Shown piece after piece: positions 1 through 8,968 of a stretch of 64,000 nucleotides of DNA (its first letter is position 1; each line of letters starts with the position of its first letter). The notes under the pieces were generated by a model. That model was not told the DNA's origin. It saw only the letters and a list, made by a program, of their open reading frames with translations, and ran no database searches. The position numbers were made by a program, and so were the translations under genes. Source of the DNA: an uncultured delta proteobacterium (GTDB lineage: Bacteria; Desulfobacterota; Desulfovibrionia; Desulfovibrionales; Desulfovibrionaceae); the NCBI GenBank assembly GCA_903835685.1, contig CAILNX010000054.1:164618-228617 (forward strand), in the 5' to 3' direction.

Positions 1-966
1 GTAGGCGGGCCCGTCCACTTCATAGGTGATCTGGGCCAGGCGCTTCTTCAAGCCCTCCCGGGCCAGTTTCTGGAATTCCGTCTCAATGGTCATGCCCTCG
101 GCCAGGGCATAGGCCGGGAAATGGTGCTTGCCGAGCTCGAGCTCCAGGTTGCAGGCCTCGGCGATGCGCTGGGTGTTCTCAATGGCCGCCGGGCAGTGGG
201 CAAAGGCCGCCTCCATCTCCTCCGGGGCCTTGAAATAGAGCTCCCTGGTCTCGAAATGCATGCGCCGGGGCGTGTCCACCGTGGTGGCGGTCTGAATGCA
301 CAAAAGGAGATCGTGGGCCTCGTAGTCGTCAGCGCTCAAGTAATGGCAGTCGTTGGTGGCCACCAGGGGCAGGCCTGTGCGCTTGGCGGTCTCCAGGAGC
401 AGGTCGTTGACCCGGTACTGCTCCACGAGCTTGTTGTCCTGGAGTTCGAGATAGAAATTCCCGGGAAACAGGGACGCGTATTCCCGGGCCCTCTCCACCC
501 CGGCCTCCAGCCCCTCGTTCATGAGCGTGCGCGGGACCTCTCCGGCCAGGCAGGCGGACAGGGCGATGAGCCCTTCCCCGTGCTGCTTCAACAGCTCCTT
601 GTCCACCCGGGGTTTGTAGTGGAAGCCTTCGATGTAGCCCTTGGAGACCATGCGCACCAGGTTCCGGTACCCGGTCAGGTCCTTGGCCAGGAGCACCAGA
701 TGGTGGCCGGCCTCGCCCGAGGATTTGGCGGTCTTCTGGGTGCGGCTGCCCGGGGCCACGTAGACCTCGCAACCGATAATGGGTTTCAAGCCCGCGTCCT
801 TGGCCGTCATGTAGAAGGTCAGGGCTCCGAACATGTTGCCGTGGTCGGTGATGGCCACGGCAGGCATGCCGAAGTCCTTGGCCTTGCGGCACAAATCCTT
901 CAAGCGGATGGCCCCGTCGAGCAGGCTGTATTCGGTATGGCAGTGGAGATGGACAAAATCAGACAT
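1..966 (-). CDS. dnaE: DNA polymerase III alpha subunit, N-terminal part (runs off the window)
   Basis: This is the replicative DNA polymerase catalytic subunit; about 322 N-terminal residues are present and the reading frame stays open to base 1. The ATG at 966 is followed by the PHP-domain signature HLHCHTEYSLLDGA, and further family motifs follow (AITDHGNMFGAL, LKPIIGCEVYV, LIALSACLAGEVP, LVATNDCHYL). The PHP domain of DnaE proteins is a metal-binding phosphoesterase-like fold. The polymerase palm domain would lie beyond the window edge. It is divergent from the regulator at 1240, with 273 bp between them in which I see no clear promoter. Identification is secure from the PHP motifs; only completeness is unknown. 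Confidence 0.96.
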   Translation of the reverse strand, partial: MSDFVHLHCHTEYSLLDGAIRLKDLCRKAKDFGMPAVAITDHGNMFGALTFYMTAKDAGLKPIIGCEVYVAPGSRTQKTAKSSGEAGHHLVLLAKDLTGYRNLVRMVSKGYIEGFHYKPRVDKELLKQHGEGLIALSACLAGEVPRTLMNEGLEAGVERAREYASLFPGNFYLELQDNKLVEQYRVNDLLLETAKRTGLPLVATNDCHYLSADDYEAHDLLLCIQTATTVDTPRRMHFETRELYFKAPEEMEAAFAHCPAAIENTQRIAEACNLELELGKHHFPAYALAEGMTIETEFQKLAREGLKKRLAQITYEVDGPAY

Positions 967-1239
967 GCTGGCCCCCGGGTTGCGGACCTGTCGGCCCGAC
1001 CGTCCTGACCTTACCCCAAGGGGACAGGGATGAAAAGCGACAGCGCTCCGGTCCCTGCGGCAGAGGTGATTGATCCCATGGCAGGGCCATTTCCCCGTGA
1101 CATTTCGGCGGACATTTTGTATGCATCGCGGCTATCTGCGTTCGCATAATAGGCCCGCGAGGCCTGATTCTCCGGCCGGTGAGTGAGCGCTGACAAATGT
1201 TGAGTCCGCAACGACGCCACAGCAAAGGGGGGCCGCTCC

Positions 1240-1809
1240 ATGGATACGAAAAAAGTGGGTGGGCGCATCCGCGTTTACCGGGAACAGAAAAAATTGAGCC
1301 TCGACGAATTCAGCCAGCGCACGGGAATTCCCGTGGATTTCCTGGCCGCCGTGGAATCCGGGACCGTGCAGGCCCCCTTAGGACCTCTGGTGAAGATCGC
1401 CCGGGTCCTGGGCCAGCGTCTGGGCACCTTCCTGGACGACCAGGTCACCGGCGATCCCCTCATCGTGCGCGCCGGCGAGCGCATGAAGCAGCTTCAGTCC
1501 CATTGCCAGGGGGCGGAGAAGCCCGCCTACGATTACTACTCCCTGGGCCAGGGCAAGAGCGACCGGCACATGGAGCCCTTTTTCATCGAGATCGACCCCT
1601 CCTCGGAAAAGAACACCGACCTGGCCTCCCACGAGGGCGAGGAGTTCATCGTGGTGGTCTCGGGCAGGCTCCGGGTGGTCTACGGCAAGGAGGACAAGGT
1701 GCTGGAGCCAGGCGACAGCGTGTATTTCAATTCCGTGGTGCCGCATCTGGTGTGCACCTCGGGCGGCCAGAAGGCCGAGATTTTCGCCGTGATTTACATT
1801 CCGGAGTAG
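1240..1809 (+). CDS. XRE-family HTH-cupin transcriptional regulator (first copy)
   Basis: A 189-residue protein with two recognisable parts. Residues about 8-62 form a lambda-repressor-like helix-turn-helix (GRIRVYREQKKLSLDEFSQ, then GPLVKIARVLGQ). Residues about 100-187 form a C-terminal cupin barrel with HEGEEFIVVVSGRL and EPGDSVYFNSVVPHLV. Proteins of this build are known as regulators whose cupin senses a small ligand. The stop codon directly abuts the next gene, an acyl-CoA ligase, so the two are very likely one operon and the ligand may be a carboxylic acid or its CoA ester (inference). A second regulator-ligase pair follows at 3512-5757. The ligand and target promoters cannot be read from sequence. 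Confidence 0.9.
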   Translation: MDTKKVGGRIRVYREQKKLSLDEFSQRTGIPVDFLAAVESGTVQAPLGPLVKIARVLGQRLGTFLDDQVTGDPLIVRAGERMKQLQSHCQGAEKPAYDYYSLGQGKSDRHMEPFFIEIDPSSEKNTDLASHEGEEFIVVVSGRLRVVYGKEDKVLEPGDSVYFNSVVPHLVCTSGGQKAEIFAVIYIPE

Positions 1810-1827
1810 ATGGCAGGAGCAATGAGC

Positions 1828-3474
1828 ATGGAACGGACGGCAGTGAGAGAAATAACCCTGGGTCGGCTTCTGGACGAGACCATCGAGAAATTCCCGGACA
1901 ACGACTGCCTGGTCTATGTGGACCGGGATTTCCGGCTTACCTACCGGCAGTTCGGGGATTTGGTGGACAAGGTGGCCAAGGGGCTCATGGGGCTGGGACT
2001 TGGGCGCGGGGACAAGCTGGCCGTGTGGGCCACCAACGTGCCCTACTGGGTGGTCCTGCAGTTCGCCACGGCCAAGGCCGGGGTGATCCTGCTCACGGTC
2101 AACACCCACTACCGCACCCACGAGCTGGAATACCTGCTCAAGCAGTCCGAGACAGAGAACCTCATGCTCATCGAGTCCTTTCGGGACAACGACTACATGG
2201 GCATGGTCTACGAGCTGGTCCCGGAATTGCGCGCCCAGGAGCGGGGGTACTTGCACAGCGAAAAGTTTCCCTTTCTCAAGCGGGTGTTCTTCATGGGCCA
2301 GGAAAAGCACCGGGGCATGTACTCCATCCCGGAGGTCATCGCCATGGGGGCCATGGTCTCCGACGAGGAGTACGAGGCCCGCCAGGCCGAACTGGACCCC
2401 CACGACGTGGTGAACATGCAGTACACCTCGGGCACCACGGGATTCCCCAAGGGGGTCATGCTCACCCACTCCAACGTGGGCAACAACGGGTACTGGATCG
2501 GCCAGAACCAGGCCTTCACCCACAAGGACCGGGTCTGCCTGCCCGTGCCCCTGTTCCACTGTTTCGGCTGCGTCCTGGGCGTGCTGGCGGCCATCAACCA
2601 CGGGGCCACCCTGGTCATCCTGGAGCAGTTCGATCCCTTGCAGGCCATGGCTGCCGTGGACCAGGAGAAGTGCACGGCCCTCTACGGGGTGCCCACCATG
2701 TACATCTCCATCCTTGAACACAAGATGTTCTCCAAATTCGACTACAGCTCCCTGCGCACCGGGATCATGGCCGGGTCACCCTGCCCGGTGCCGGTCATGC
2801 GCCAGGTCATCGAACAGATGAACATGCGCGAGATCACCATCTGCTACGGGCTCACCGAGGGCTCCCCGGTCATGACCCAGACCTCGGTGGACGAGGACAT
2901 CCGTCACCGCACGGAAACCGTGGGTCCGGCCATGCCCGGGATCGAGGTGCGGGTGGTGGACCCGGAGACCAACCAGGAGGTCCCGCGCGGGACCCAGGGC
3001 GAGGTGGTCTGCCGGGGCTACAACGTCATGAAGGGCTACTACAAGAACCCCGAGGCCACGGCCAAGGCCATCGATTCCGAGGGCTGGCTGCATTCCGGGG
3101 ACCTGGGGGTCATGGACCAGGACGGCTACCTGGCCATCACCGGGCGGCTCAAGGACATGATCATTCGGGGCGGGGAGAACGTCTATCCCCGGGAGATCGA
3201 GGAATTCCTCTACAGCATGCCCGGGGTCTCCGACGTCCAGGTGGCCGGGGTGCCCAGCCGCAAGATGGGCGAGGAAGTGGGGGCCTTCATCAAACTCAAG
3301 CCCGGGGCCTCCCTGGAGCCCGAGGACATCGCGGACTACTGCCGGGGCAAGATCTCCCGGTACAAGGTCCCCAAGTACGTGACATTTGTGGAAGAATATC
3401 CCATGACCGCCAGCGGCAAGATCCAGAAATTCAAGCTGCGGGAGATGGCCCAGGAGTTGTTCCCCGAGGCCTGA
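1828..3474 (+). CDS. AMP-dependent acyl-CoA synthetase/ligase (first copy)
   Basis: Adenylate-forming enzyme of the ANL superfamily that activates a carboxylic acid with ATP and joins it to CoA. The ATP-binding P-loop is at residues about 199-213 (YTSGTTGFPKGVMLTH), followed by YGLTEGSPV, the hinge region GDLGVMDQDGYLAITGRLKD and the C-terminal catalytic lysine in TASGKIQKFKL. Length (548 aa) is normal for medium/long-chain fatty-acid CoA ligases. I chose the ATG at 1828 because AGGAG at 1815-1819 sits 8 bases upstream; in-frame ATGs at 1810 (abutting the regulator's stop) and 1822 are alternatives. Chain-length specificity is not predictable here. The linked cupin regulator suggests inducible use of an exogenous acid. 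Confidence 0.92.
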   Translation: MERTAVREITLGRLLDETIEKFPDNDCLVYVDRDFRLTYRQFGDLVDKVAKGLMGLGLGRGDKLAVWATNVPYWVVLQFATAKAGVILLTVNTHYRTHELEYLLKQSETENLMLIESFRDNDYMGMVYELVPELRAQERGYLHSEKFPFLKRVFFMGQEKHRGMYSIPEVIAMGAMVSDEEYEARQAELDPHDVVNMQYTSGTTGFPKGVMLTHSNVGNNGYWIGQNQAFTHKDRVCLPVPLFHCFGCVLGVLAAINHGATLVILEQFDPLQAMAAVDQEKCTALYGVPTMYISILEHKMFSKFDYSSLRTGIMAGSPCPVPVMRQVIEQMNMREITICYGLTEGSPVMTQTSVDEDIRHRTETVGPAMPGIEVRVVDPETNQEVPRGTQGEVVCRGYNVMKGYYKNPEATAKAIDSEGWLHSGDLGVMDQDGYLAITGRLKDMIIRGGENVYPREIEEFLYSMPGVSDVQVAGVPSRKMGEEVGAFIKLKPGASLEPEDIADYCRGKISRYKVPKYVTFVEEYPMTASGKIQKFKLREMAQELFPEA

Positions 3475-3511
3475 TCGTTCGGGGCGCGGGTAAACCAGCA
3501 AGGAGAGTGGC

Positions 3512-4063
3512 ATGCAAGAGGCTTACAAGGAGATCGCCCCCCGCCTGATCGGGCTGCGCGACGCGCTCAATTTGAGCGTGGAGGACCTGGCCCGCATGGT
3601 CGGCGTGGAGCCGTCCGAGGTGGAGCGCTACGAATCCGGGTCCCAGGAGATTCCCGTGGGCTACCTGATGAAGGTGGCCCAGGCCTGCGACACGGACCTG
3701 ACCGTGCTCATTTCCGGGGCCGAGTCCCACCTGAAGACCTATTCCGTGGTCAAGAAGGGCCACGGGCTCTCGGTGGAGCGCCGCAAGGACTACGACTACC
3801 GCCACCTGGCCTTCAAGTTCACCGGCCGCAAGATGGAGCCCTTCCTGATCACGGTGCCTCCCAAGGAGGAGTCCCAGCTCAGCTTCAACTCCCACCCGGG
3901 CCAGGAATTCATCCACGTGCTGGAGGGGCGGTTGGAAATCCGCATCGGGGACAAGATCGAAATCCTGACCTCGGGCGACTCCCTGTACTTCGCGTCCCGC
4001 ACCCCCCACTCCCTGCGCGGCCTGGACGGGGCCAGCGCGGTGTTCCTGGACGTCATCATCTAG
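3512..4063 (+). CDS. XRE-family HTH-cupin transcriptional regulator (second copy)
   Basis: A 183-residue paralogue of the regulator at 1240: N-terminal HTH (LRDALNLSVEDLARMVGVEPSEVERYE), then a C-terminal cupin (HPGQEFIHVLEGRLEIRIG, SGDSLYFASRTPHSLRG). A good ribosome-binding site (AAGGAG) precedes the ATG. It lies 37 bp after the first ligase and 32 bp before the second, so all four genes could be co-transcribed up to the terminator at 5807. The two regulators share architecture but differ at most positions outside the core motifs, so they probably sense different ligands (inference). Both have an in-frame pattern of regulator first, enzyme second. Confidence 0.9.
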   Translation: MQEAYKEIAPRLIGLRDALNLSVEDLARMVGVEPSEVERYESGSQEIPVGYLMKVAQACDTDLTVLISGAESHLKTYSVVKKGHGLSVERRKDYDYRHLAFKFTGRKMEPFLITVPPKEESQLSFNSHPGQEFIHVLEGRLEIRIGDKIEILTSGDSLYFASRTPHSLRGLDGASAVFLDVII

Positions 4064-4095
4064 CCCGTGCGCCGCACTTCATGAGGGGGAAGGAC

Positions 4096-5757
4096 ATGGA
4101 AAGATTACGGCCCAAAAGCTACGAGGAATTCATCCAGCAATTCCGTATGGATATTCCGGAAAACTACAATTTCGCCTTTGACCTGGTGGACAAGACGGCT
4201 CAGGATGACCCTACCCGCCCGGCCATGGTCCATGTGGGTCCCGAGGGTGAGCGCCGGGAATTCGACTTCGCCTTTTTCCGTTCGGCCTCCAGCCGCCTGG
4301 CCAACGCCTTGGCGGGTCAGGGCATCGGCAAGGGCGACCGGATCATGCTCATCCTCTACCGCCGGGTGGAGTACTGGGTGGCCATGCTGGCCCTGCACAA
4401 GATCGGGGCCATCCCCATCCCCTCCCCCTCGCTGCTTACGGTGCACGACATCGAGTACCGGGTGAATTTCGCCAAGATGAAGGCGGCCATCGTGGAGGAC
4501 TCCATCACGGATCGGATCGAGGAGGCCCGGGCCACATGCCCCACCCTGACCACCTTCGTGCAGGTGGGGGACAAACCCCTGCCCGGCGGCTGGCTGAACT
4601 ATGCGGCCATCTGCCAGGCGGCCTCGGACGATCTCCCCCGGCCCTCCAAGCGGGAAGCCCCGGGCGGCCGGGACCCCATGGTCATCTTCTTCTCCTCCGG
4701 GACCACGGGCAACCCCAAGATGGTCCTGCACAACTACACCTATCCCCTGTCCCACTACACCACGGCCGCCTACTGGCACGACATCAAGCCCGGGGACCTG
4801 CACCTGACCCTGTCCGACACGGGCTGGGCCAAGTCCGTGTGGGGCAAGTTCTACGGCCAGTGGATGGCCGAGGGGGTGATCTTTGTCTGGGATTTCCGGG
4901 GCAAGTTCGACCCCAAGGAGCTTTTGGGCATCCTGGCCAAGCACCAGGTGACCACCTTCTGCGCCCCGCCCACGGTCTACCGCTTCCTGGTGCGCGAGGA
5001 CCTTTCGCCCTATGATCTCTCCAAGCTGCGCCACTGCACCACGGCCGGGGAACTCCTGAACGACTCGGTGTTCCTGGACTGGCAAAAATCCACGGGCCTA
5101 GCCATCCACGAAGGTTACGGCCAGACCGAGACCACCTTGCAGTTGGCCACCTATCCCTGGATGACCCCCAAGCCGGGATCCGTCGGCAAGCCTTCCCCGG
5201 GCTGGGACCTGGTCCTTTTGGACCCGGAGTGCAATCCGGTGTCCCCGGGCGAGGAGGGAGAAATCTGCATCCGGCTGAAAGACGACGGGGTGCTGGGGCT
5301 TTTCGACGGCTATCTGGACGAGCCGGATCGCACGGCCAAGGTGGTGGTGGACGGGTACTACCACACCGGGGACAAGGCCTGGATCGACGAGGACGGCTAC
5401 TACTGGTTTCTGGGCCGCACCGACGACCTGATCAAGAGTTCGGGCTACCGCATCGGACCTTTTGAGGTGGAGAGCGCCCTGGTGGCCCACGAGGCGGTCA
5501 TTGAGGCTGCGGTCACCGGCATCCCGGACCCGGTGCGGGGCATGGCGGTCAAGGCCACGGTGGTCCTGGCCCCGGGCTACGAGGGGTCCGAAGCCATGAC
5601 CAAGGACCTCCAGAACCACGTGAAGAAGGTCACGGCCCCGTACAAGTATCCCCGGATCATCGAATACGTGGCCGAACTGCCCAAGACCATCAGCGGCAAG
5701 ATCAAGCGCGGCGAGATTCGGGAGCGGGATTTGGAGAAGATGAAGGCCGGGAAATAG
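4096..5757 (+). CDS. AMP-dependent acyl-CoA synthetase, acetyl/medium-chain (ACSM-like) type (second copy)
   Basis: An ANL-superfamily ligase of 553 residues, clearly different from the first ligase. Motifs are FFSSGTTGNPKMVLHNY (P-loop), LTLSDTGWAKSVWGK, the adenine-site EGYGQTETT, GDKAWIDEDGYYWFLGRTDD (hinge) and KTISGKIKRGEIR (C-terminal lysine). The TGWAKS and GYGQTE segments are typical of acetyl-CoA-synthetase and ACSM-like medium-chain ligases. The ATG at 4096 is preferred over 4081 because a purine-rich AGGGGGAAGG stretch lies just upstream of it. It is the last gene of the four-gene group and is followed by a strong terminator. Substrate is unknown; an aromatic or branched short acid is possible (inference). 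Confidence 0.9.
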   Translation: MERLRPKSYEEFIQQFRMDIPENYNFAFDLVDKTAQDDPTRPAMVHVGPEGERREFDFAFFRSASSRLANALAGQGIGKGDRIMLILYRRVEYWVAMLALHKIGAIPIPSPSLLTVHDIEYRVNFAKMKAAIVEDSITDRIEEARATCPTLTTFVQVGDKPLPGGWLNYAAICQAASDDLPRPSKREAPGGRDPMVIFFSSGTTGNPKMVLHNYTYPLSHYTTAAYWHDIKPGDLHLTLSDTGWAKSVWGKFYGQWMAEGVIFVWDFRGKFDPKELLGILAKHQVTTFCAPPTVYRFLVREDLSPYDLSKLRHCTTAGELLNDSVFLDWQKSTGLAIHEGYGQTETTLQLATYPWMTPKPGSVGKPSPGWDLVLLDPECNPVSPGEEGEICIRLKDDGVLGLFDGYLDEPDRTAKVVVDGYYHTGDKAWIDEDGYYWFLGRTDDLIKSSGYRIGPFEVESALVAHEAVIEAAVTGIPDPVRGMAVKATVVLAPGYEGSEAMTKDLQNHVKKVTAPYKYPRIIEYVAELPKTISGKIKRGEIRERDLEKMKAGK

Positions 5758-5806
5758 CCGGTTTTTGCACCCGTCCCAACCGGGCGGGACCATGGGGTCA
5801 CGACAG

Positions 5807-5838
5807 GGAGCGCGCTGGAAATAGCGCGCTCCTTTTTT
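5807..5838 (+). terminator. Rho-independent terminator of the regulator-ligase group
   Basis: A perfect 10-bp stem (GGAGCGCGCT at 5807-5816 with AGCGCGCTCC at 5823-5832) with a 6-base loop, followed by six T. It ends the four-gene plus-strand unit and touches the 3' end of the convergent HD-GYP gene. Confidence 0.93.
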
Positions 5839-6616
5839 ACGGGCCGGTCAGGTCGAACTCCGGCCCGTTTTCGGAAATCTCCTGGATGAAGGCCTCCACC
5901 AACGCCTGGTCCAACTGGGTCCCGGCGATCTTGCGCAGGATGGCCAGGGCCTGGTCCACGGTCTTGCCCTGGCGGTAGGGCCGGGTGGTGGTCATGGCGT
6001 CAAAGCAGTCAGCCACGCTGATGATGCTCGCGCCAAAAGGAATCTGGTCGGCTTTGAGCCCGTAGGGATAGCCGCTCCCGTCGGGCCGCTCGTGGTGGGC
6101 GCTGACGTATTCCAGGGCCGAGCCCAGAAAGTCCAGTTCTTTCAGGATGTCGAATCCGCTGATGGGGTGCTGGCGGATCTCGCGCAAGAGGTCCTCGGAC
6201 AGGGCGGCGTTCTCGTCGGTGAAGACTCGGTCGCTGCACCCGATTTTGCCGATGTCGTGCAGGATGCCTGCTATCCTGATGGTCCGCACCTCGTCCTCAT
6301 CCAGGCCCAGGCGTTTGGCCAGGCGCTCGGCATAGGCCCCCACCCGGGTTCCGTGGCCCTCGGTGTAGACGTCCCGCGCGCCCAGGGCGTTGGCCGTGGC
6401 GGTCACGGTTTTGAGCACGTTCTCGCGCAGGCGTTCGTTCAACTGCTCCAGATAGAATTCCCGGGCCTCGATCTTGACCATCATCAGGCCCACGGCCTCG
6501 GCCAGGTCCCGGATTTCATCCGGGAACTCGTCCCGGGTCAGCTCCATGATCTCGCCTGAGTATTCCCCCTGGGCAATGTTCTTGATGATGGCCAGGAGCC
6601 GGTTTTTTCCCTTCAT
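5837..6616 (-). CDS. HD-GYP domain protein, probable cyclic di-GMP phosphodiesterase
   Basis: A 259-residue cytoplasmic protein that probably hydrolyses cyclic di-GMP. Residues 1-65 are helical and look like a signalling or coiled-coil linker. Residues about 68-250 carry the HD-GYP domain: GHGTRVGAYAERLA, the HD pair at 120-121 in GILHDIGKIG, and the diagnostic HHERPDGSGYP at 174-184, so the metal ligands and GYP triad are intact. No receiver or membrane segment is present. The start lies 7 bases after the folD stop, so it is likely the last gene of the minus-strand operon from the acetolactate decarboxylase gene downwards. Two GGDEF proteins at 42.8-47.5 kb could supply its substrate. Confidence 0.92.
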   Translation of the reverse strand: MKGKNRLLAIIKNIAQGEYSGEIMELTRDEFPDEIRDLAEAVGLMMVKIEAREFYLEQLNERLRENVLKTVTATANALGARDVYTEGHGTRVGAYAERLAKRLGLDEDEVRTIRIAGILHDIGKIGCSDRVFTDENAALSEDLLREIRQHPISGFDILKELDFLGSALEYVSAHHERPDGSGYPYGLKADQIPFGASIISVADCFDAMTTTRPYRQGKTVDQALAILRKIAGTQLDQALVEAFIQEISENGPEFDLTGP

Positions 6617-6623
6617 GACCCGC

Positions 6624-7499
6624 TTACGCCTTTCGGCCGTTTAGGCCCGTGTGCAGCCGGAAGGCCTGCACGGTGTTGACCAGGAGTTGGGCGATGGTCA
6701 TGGGGCCGATGCCGCCCGGAACCGGGGTCAGGGCCGAGACGTGGTCCTTGATCCCCTCGAAATCGCAGTCGCCCACCAGGCCCAGGAGCGTCCGGTTGAT
6801 GCCCACGTCCACCACCACGGCCCCTTCCTTGACCATGTCCCGGGTCACGAACTTGGGCTTGCCAATGGCCGCGAACAGGAAATCCGCCTGGCGGCAGGCC
6901 TCGGCCAGGTCCTGGGTCCGGGAGTGGCAGAGGGTGACCGTGGCGTCGCCCTGGGGGCCGGGCTGGGCCAGCATGAGGGCCAGGGGCTTGCCCACGATGT
7001 TGCTGCGGCCGAGCACCACGGCCTTTTTTCCGGACGGGGAGAGGCCGTAGCGGGCCAAAAGGGTCATGACCCCGGCCGGGGTGCAGGGCCTAAATCCCGG
7101 CAGGCCCAGGGTGAGGCGGCCCATATTCACCGGGTGGAACCCGTCCACGTCCTTGTCCGGGGAGAGGAGCTCCAGGCAGCGGCGGCTGTCCAGGTGCCGG
7201 GGAATGGGGAGTTGGAGCAGGATGCCGTCCACGGCCGGGTCGGCGTTTAAGTCCCGGATGATGCCCTCCAGATGCTCCTGGGTGGTCTCGGCCGGAAGGC
7301 GGAACTCCTGGGAGACTATCCCTGCGTCCTTGCAGGCCAGACCCTTGTTGCGCACATAGACCTGGGAGGCCGGGTCCTCGCCGACCAGGATCACGGTCAG
7401 CCCGGGCGCGCGGCCCTGGGCTGCGGCCAGTGCGGCCACCTCGGTCTTGAGTTCGGCCCGTATGGCCAGGGCCGTGGCCTTTCCATCCAGAAGAATCAT
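6624..7499 (-). CDS. folD: Bifunctional methylenetetrahydrofolate dehydrogenase / methenyltetrahydrofolate cyclohydrolase
   Basis: Interconverts 5,10-methylene-, 5,10-methenyl- and 10-formyl-tetrahydrofolate with NADP, feeding purine and formyl-Met synthesis and, in many sulfate reducers, C1 metabolism. The 291-residue length is typical. The substrate site is seen as YVRNKGLACKDAG (Tyr48, Lys52), followed by DGILLQLPIP, DVDGFHPVNMGRL and the nucleotide-binding VLGRSNIVGKP, and closed by the family motif PGGIGPMT near residue 265. Its ATG overlaps the stop of the NlpC/P60 lipoprotein gene by ATGA, which indicates translational coupling although the functions look unrelated. Confidence 0.97.
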   Translation of the reverse strand: MILLDGKATALAIRAELKTEVAALAAAQGRAPGLTVILVGEDPASQVYVRNKGLACKDAGIVSQEFRLPAETTQEHLEGIIRDLNADPAVDGILLQLPIPRHLDSRRCLELLSPDKDVDGFHPVNMGRLTLGLPGFRPCTPAGVMTLLARYGLSPSGKKAVVLGRSNIVGKPLALMLAQPGPQGDATVTLCHSRTQDLAEACRQADFLFAAIGKPKFVTRDMVKEGAVVVDVGINRTLLGLVGDCDFEGIKDHVSALTPVPGGIGPMTIAQLLVNTVQAFRLHTGLNGRKA

Positions 7500-8968
7500 T
7501 GGGGAGCCTCCGTGTCATCGATGCTATCCGCGCTGCTGACCGGACGGGCCAGCAGGGTCATGCCCCGTACCCGGTTCAGCAGGGTGCTCTTGGGGTCCAC
7601 GTTGGGCAGTTCCAGGCCGGGCTCCAGGGTGGTGATGACCATGCGCCCGATGATCTTGCGGCCCTCGCGCTGGTCCTTGTCCCGGGTGCGCACCCCCCAG
7701 ATGGTGTGCAGCATCACGGCCCGGCCGTTCTTCTGCCCGATGTAAAGCAGGATATGGCCGGGCAGGGGGATGAGGGTGGCGAAGGGCAGGCCGTTTTGCA
7801 GGATGGTCCGCTCCTTGTCCTGGGCGCTCATCTGGTCCAGGGGGACATACGTCCCGGCCTTGGCCTGGGACCCGGAATTGCGCGGGAGCCAGAGGCCCAG
7901 GGGGGCGAAAAGGTCCTTTTGCATGGACGAGCAGTCCCGGTCGCCGAAGAGTCCGCCCCAGCCGTAATCGGCCTGGCCGGGCTCGGCCATCATGCGCTGG
8001 GCCAGCAGGGCCAGGTTGCGGGCCGTGGGGGCCAGGGGCAGGGCCATGGCCTGGGTCTGGGGCAGGGTGGCGCGCTTGAGCAGGGCGTTGCCGCTCTCGT
8101 CCGCAGCCGGGACCAGGATTTCCACCCCGCGTTCACTGCTGGATTCCAGGGGGTGTACAGCGCCGATCCCGGAACGGAAGCGGAAGACCCCGGCCTGGTC
8201 CGTGACCGGCACGTCCTCGGCCACCACCGCGGCCAGGGGCGCGGAGCGATAGGCAGCCTCGAACCGGGCGTCCACAAAGGCCAGGTCCTGGGCGCGTACC
8301 CAGCCCAGGGCATGGGGGGATTCGCACAGATACCAGGCCCGGTCCCGGGTGGCCTGGGTCACGTAGCAAGGGGTCCCGGCCCACAGGGCGGAATTTTGCA
8401 GATAGTCGAAGGGAAAGCCCTCTCCGGCCTTGGCGAAATCATAGAAGACCGGGCGATCCGTGGGCATCTGGCGCAGGTCCGTGCGGCGCAGGGTCACGGC
8501 CTTGAGGCCCAAGGAGGGATAGGTGTCCAGACCGGCCTCGGATTCCAGGCGGGCTGCCCAGGCCGGGGACCGGGCCAGGGTGTTTTCCCCGAAAATGGGC
8601 CTCTGGGCATAGGCCCGGAAGGGGCGCTGGACTTCGGCCAGGCCATAGCTCGGACGGGTCCGGCTCCAGGGCGCGTAGTGCCGCTCCAGGAAACGGCTCA
8701 AGGCCTGGGCCGATTGGGCCTGGTCCATGAAGGGCCGCTCCGCCGTGCGTGCGTCCAGATAGGCGGCCGGGTCCTGGGACAGGTCCAACAGGTCGCGCAC
8801 CTCCTGGACGGGCGAAGGAACAGGGATGGCCGGGGCCTTGGCGCAGGCCGAGAGCCAGAGGGCCAGGGCCAGGTGCAGGACCAGCCCAAGGGCCGGTCGG
8901 AGTGTCGGTCCCGGGCTCGGCCGTGGAGTCTGGGCGGCCCGGATGGGTTGATACGGATCGCGGTTCAT
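7496..8968 (-). CDS. SH3-domain and NlpC/P60 peptidase lipoprotein
   Basis: A 490-residue envelope protein predicted to cleave peptidoglycan stem peptides. A lipobox (LWLSAC) puts the lipidated cysteine at residue 42 after a hydrophobic signal. The middle (about 120-290) resembles bacterial SH3 modules of the SH3_6/SH3_7 type. The C-terminal part has the NlpC/P60 signature: YGWGGLFGDRDCSS (catalytic Cys346), PGHILLYIG (His405) and a further His421. Known relatives act as gamma-D-glutamyl-diaminopimelate endopeptidases. The ATG at 8968 overlaps the stop of the upstream acetolactate decarboxylase gene by four bases, and folD follows with another ATGA overlap. Confidence 0.88.
   Translation of the reverse strand: MNRDPYQPIRAAQTPRPSPGPTLRPALGLVLHLALALWLSACAKAPAIPVPSPVQEVRDLLDLSQDPAAYLDARTAERPFMDQAQSAQALSRFLERHYAPWSRTRPSYGLAEVQRPFRAYAQRPIFGENTLARSPAWAARLESEAGLDTYPSLGLKAVTLRRTDLRQMPTDRPVFYDFAKAGEGFPFDYLQNSALWAGTPCYVTQATRDRAWYLCESPHALGWVRAQDLAFVDARFEAAYRSAPLAAVVAEDVPVTDQAGVFRFRSGIGAVHPLESSSERGVEILVPAADESGNALLKRATLPQTQAMALPLAPTARNLALLAQRMMAEPGQADYGWGGLFGDRDCSSMQKDLFAPLGLWLPRNSGSQAKAGTYVPLDQMSAQDKERTILQNGLPFATLIPLPGHILLYIGQKNGRAVMLHTIWGVRTRDKDQREGRKIIGRMVITTLEPGLELPNVDPKSTLLNRVRGMTLLARPVSSADSIDDTEAPQ

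Noticed and set aside
121..1008. A 295-codon plus-strand open frame at the window start
   Set aside because: Antisense to dnaE, whose PHP-domain motifs are unmistakable on the minus strand.
967..1239. Promoter for the first regulator gene
   Set aside because: A CATAAT near 1144 could be a -10, but no -35 lies at 15-19 bases upstream, so I did not annotate it.
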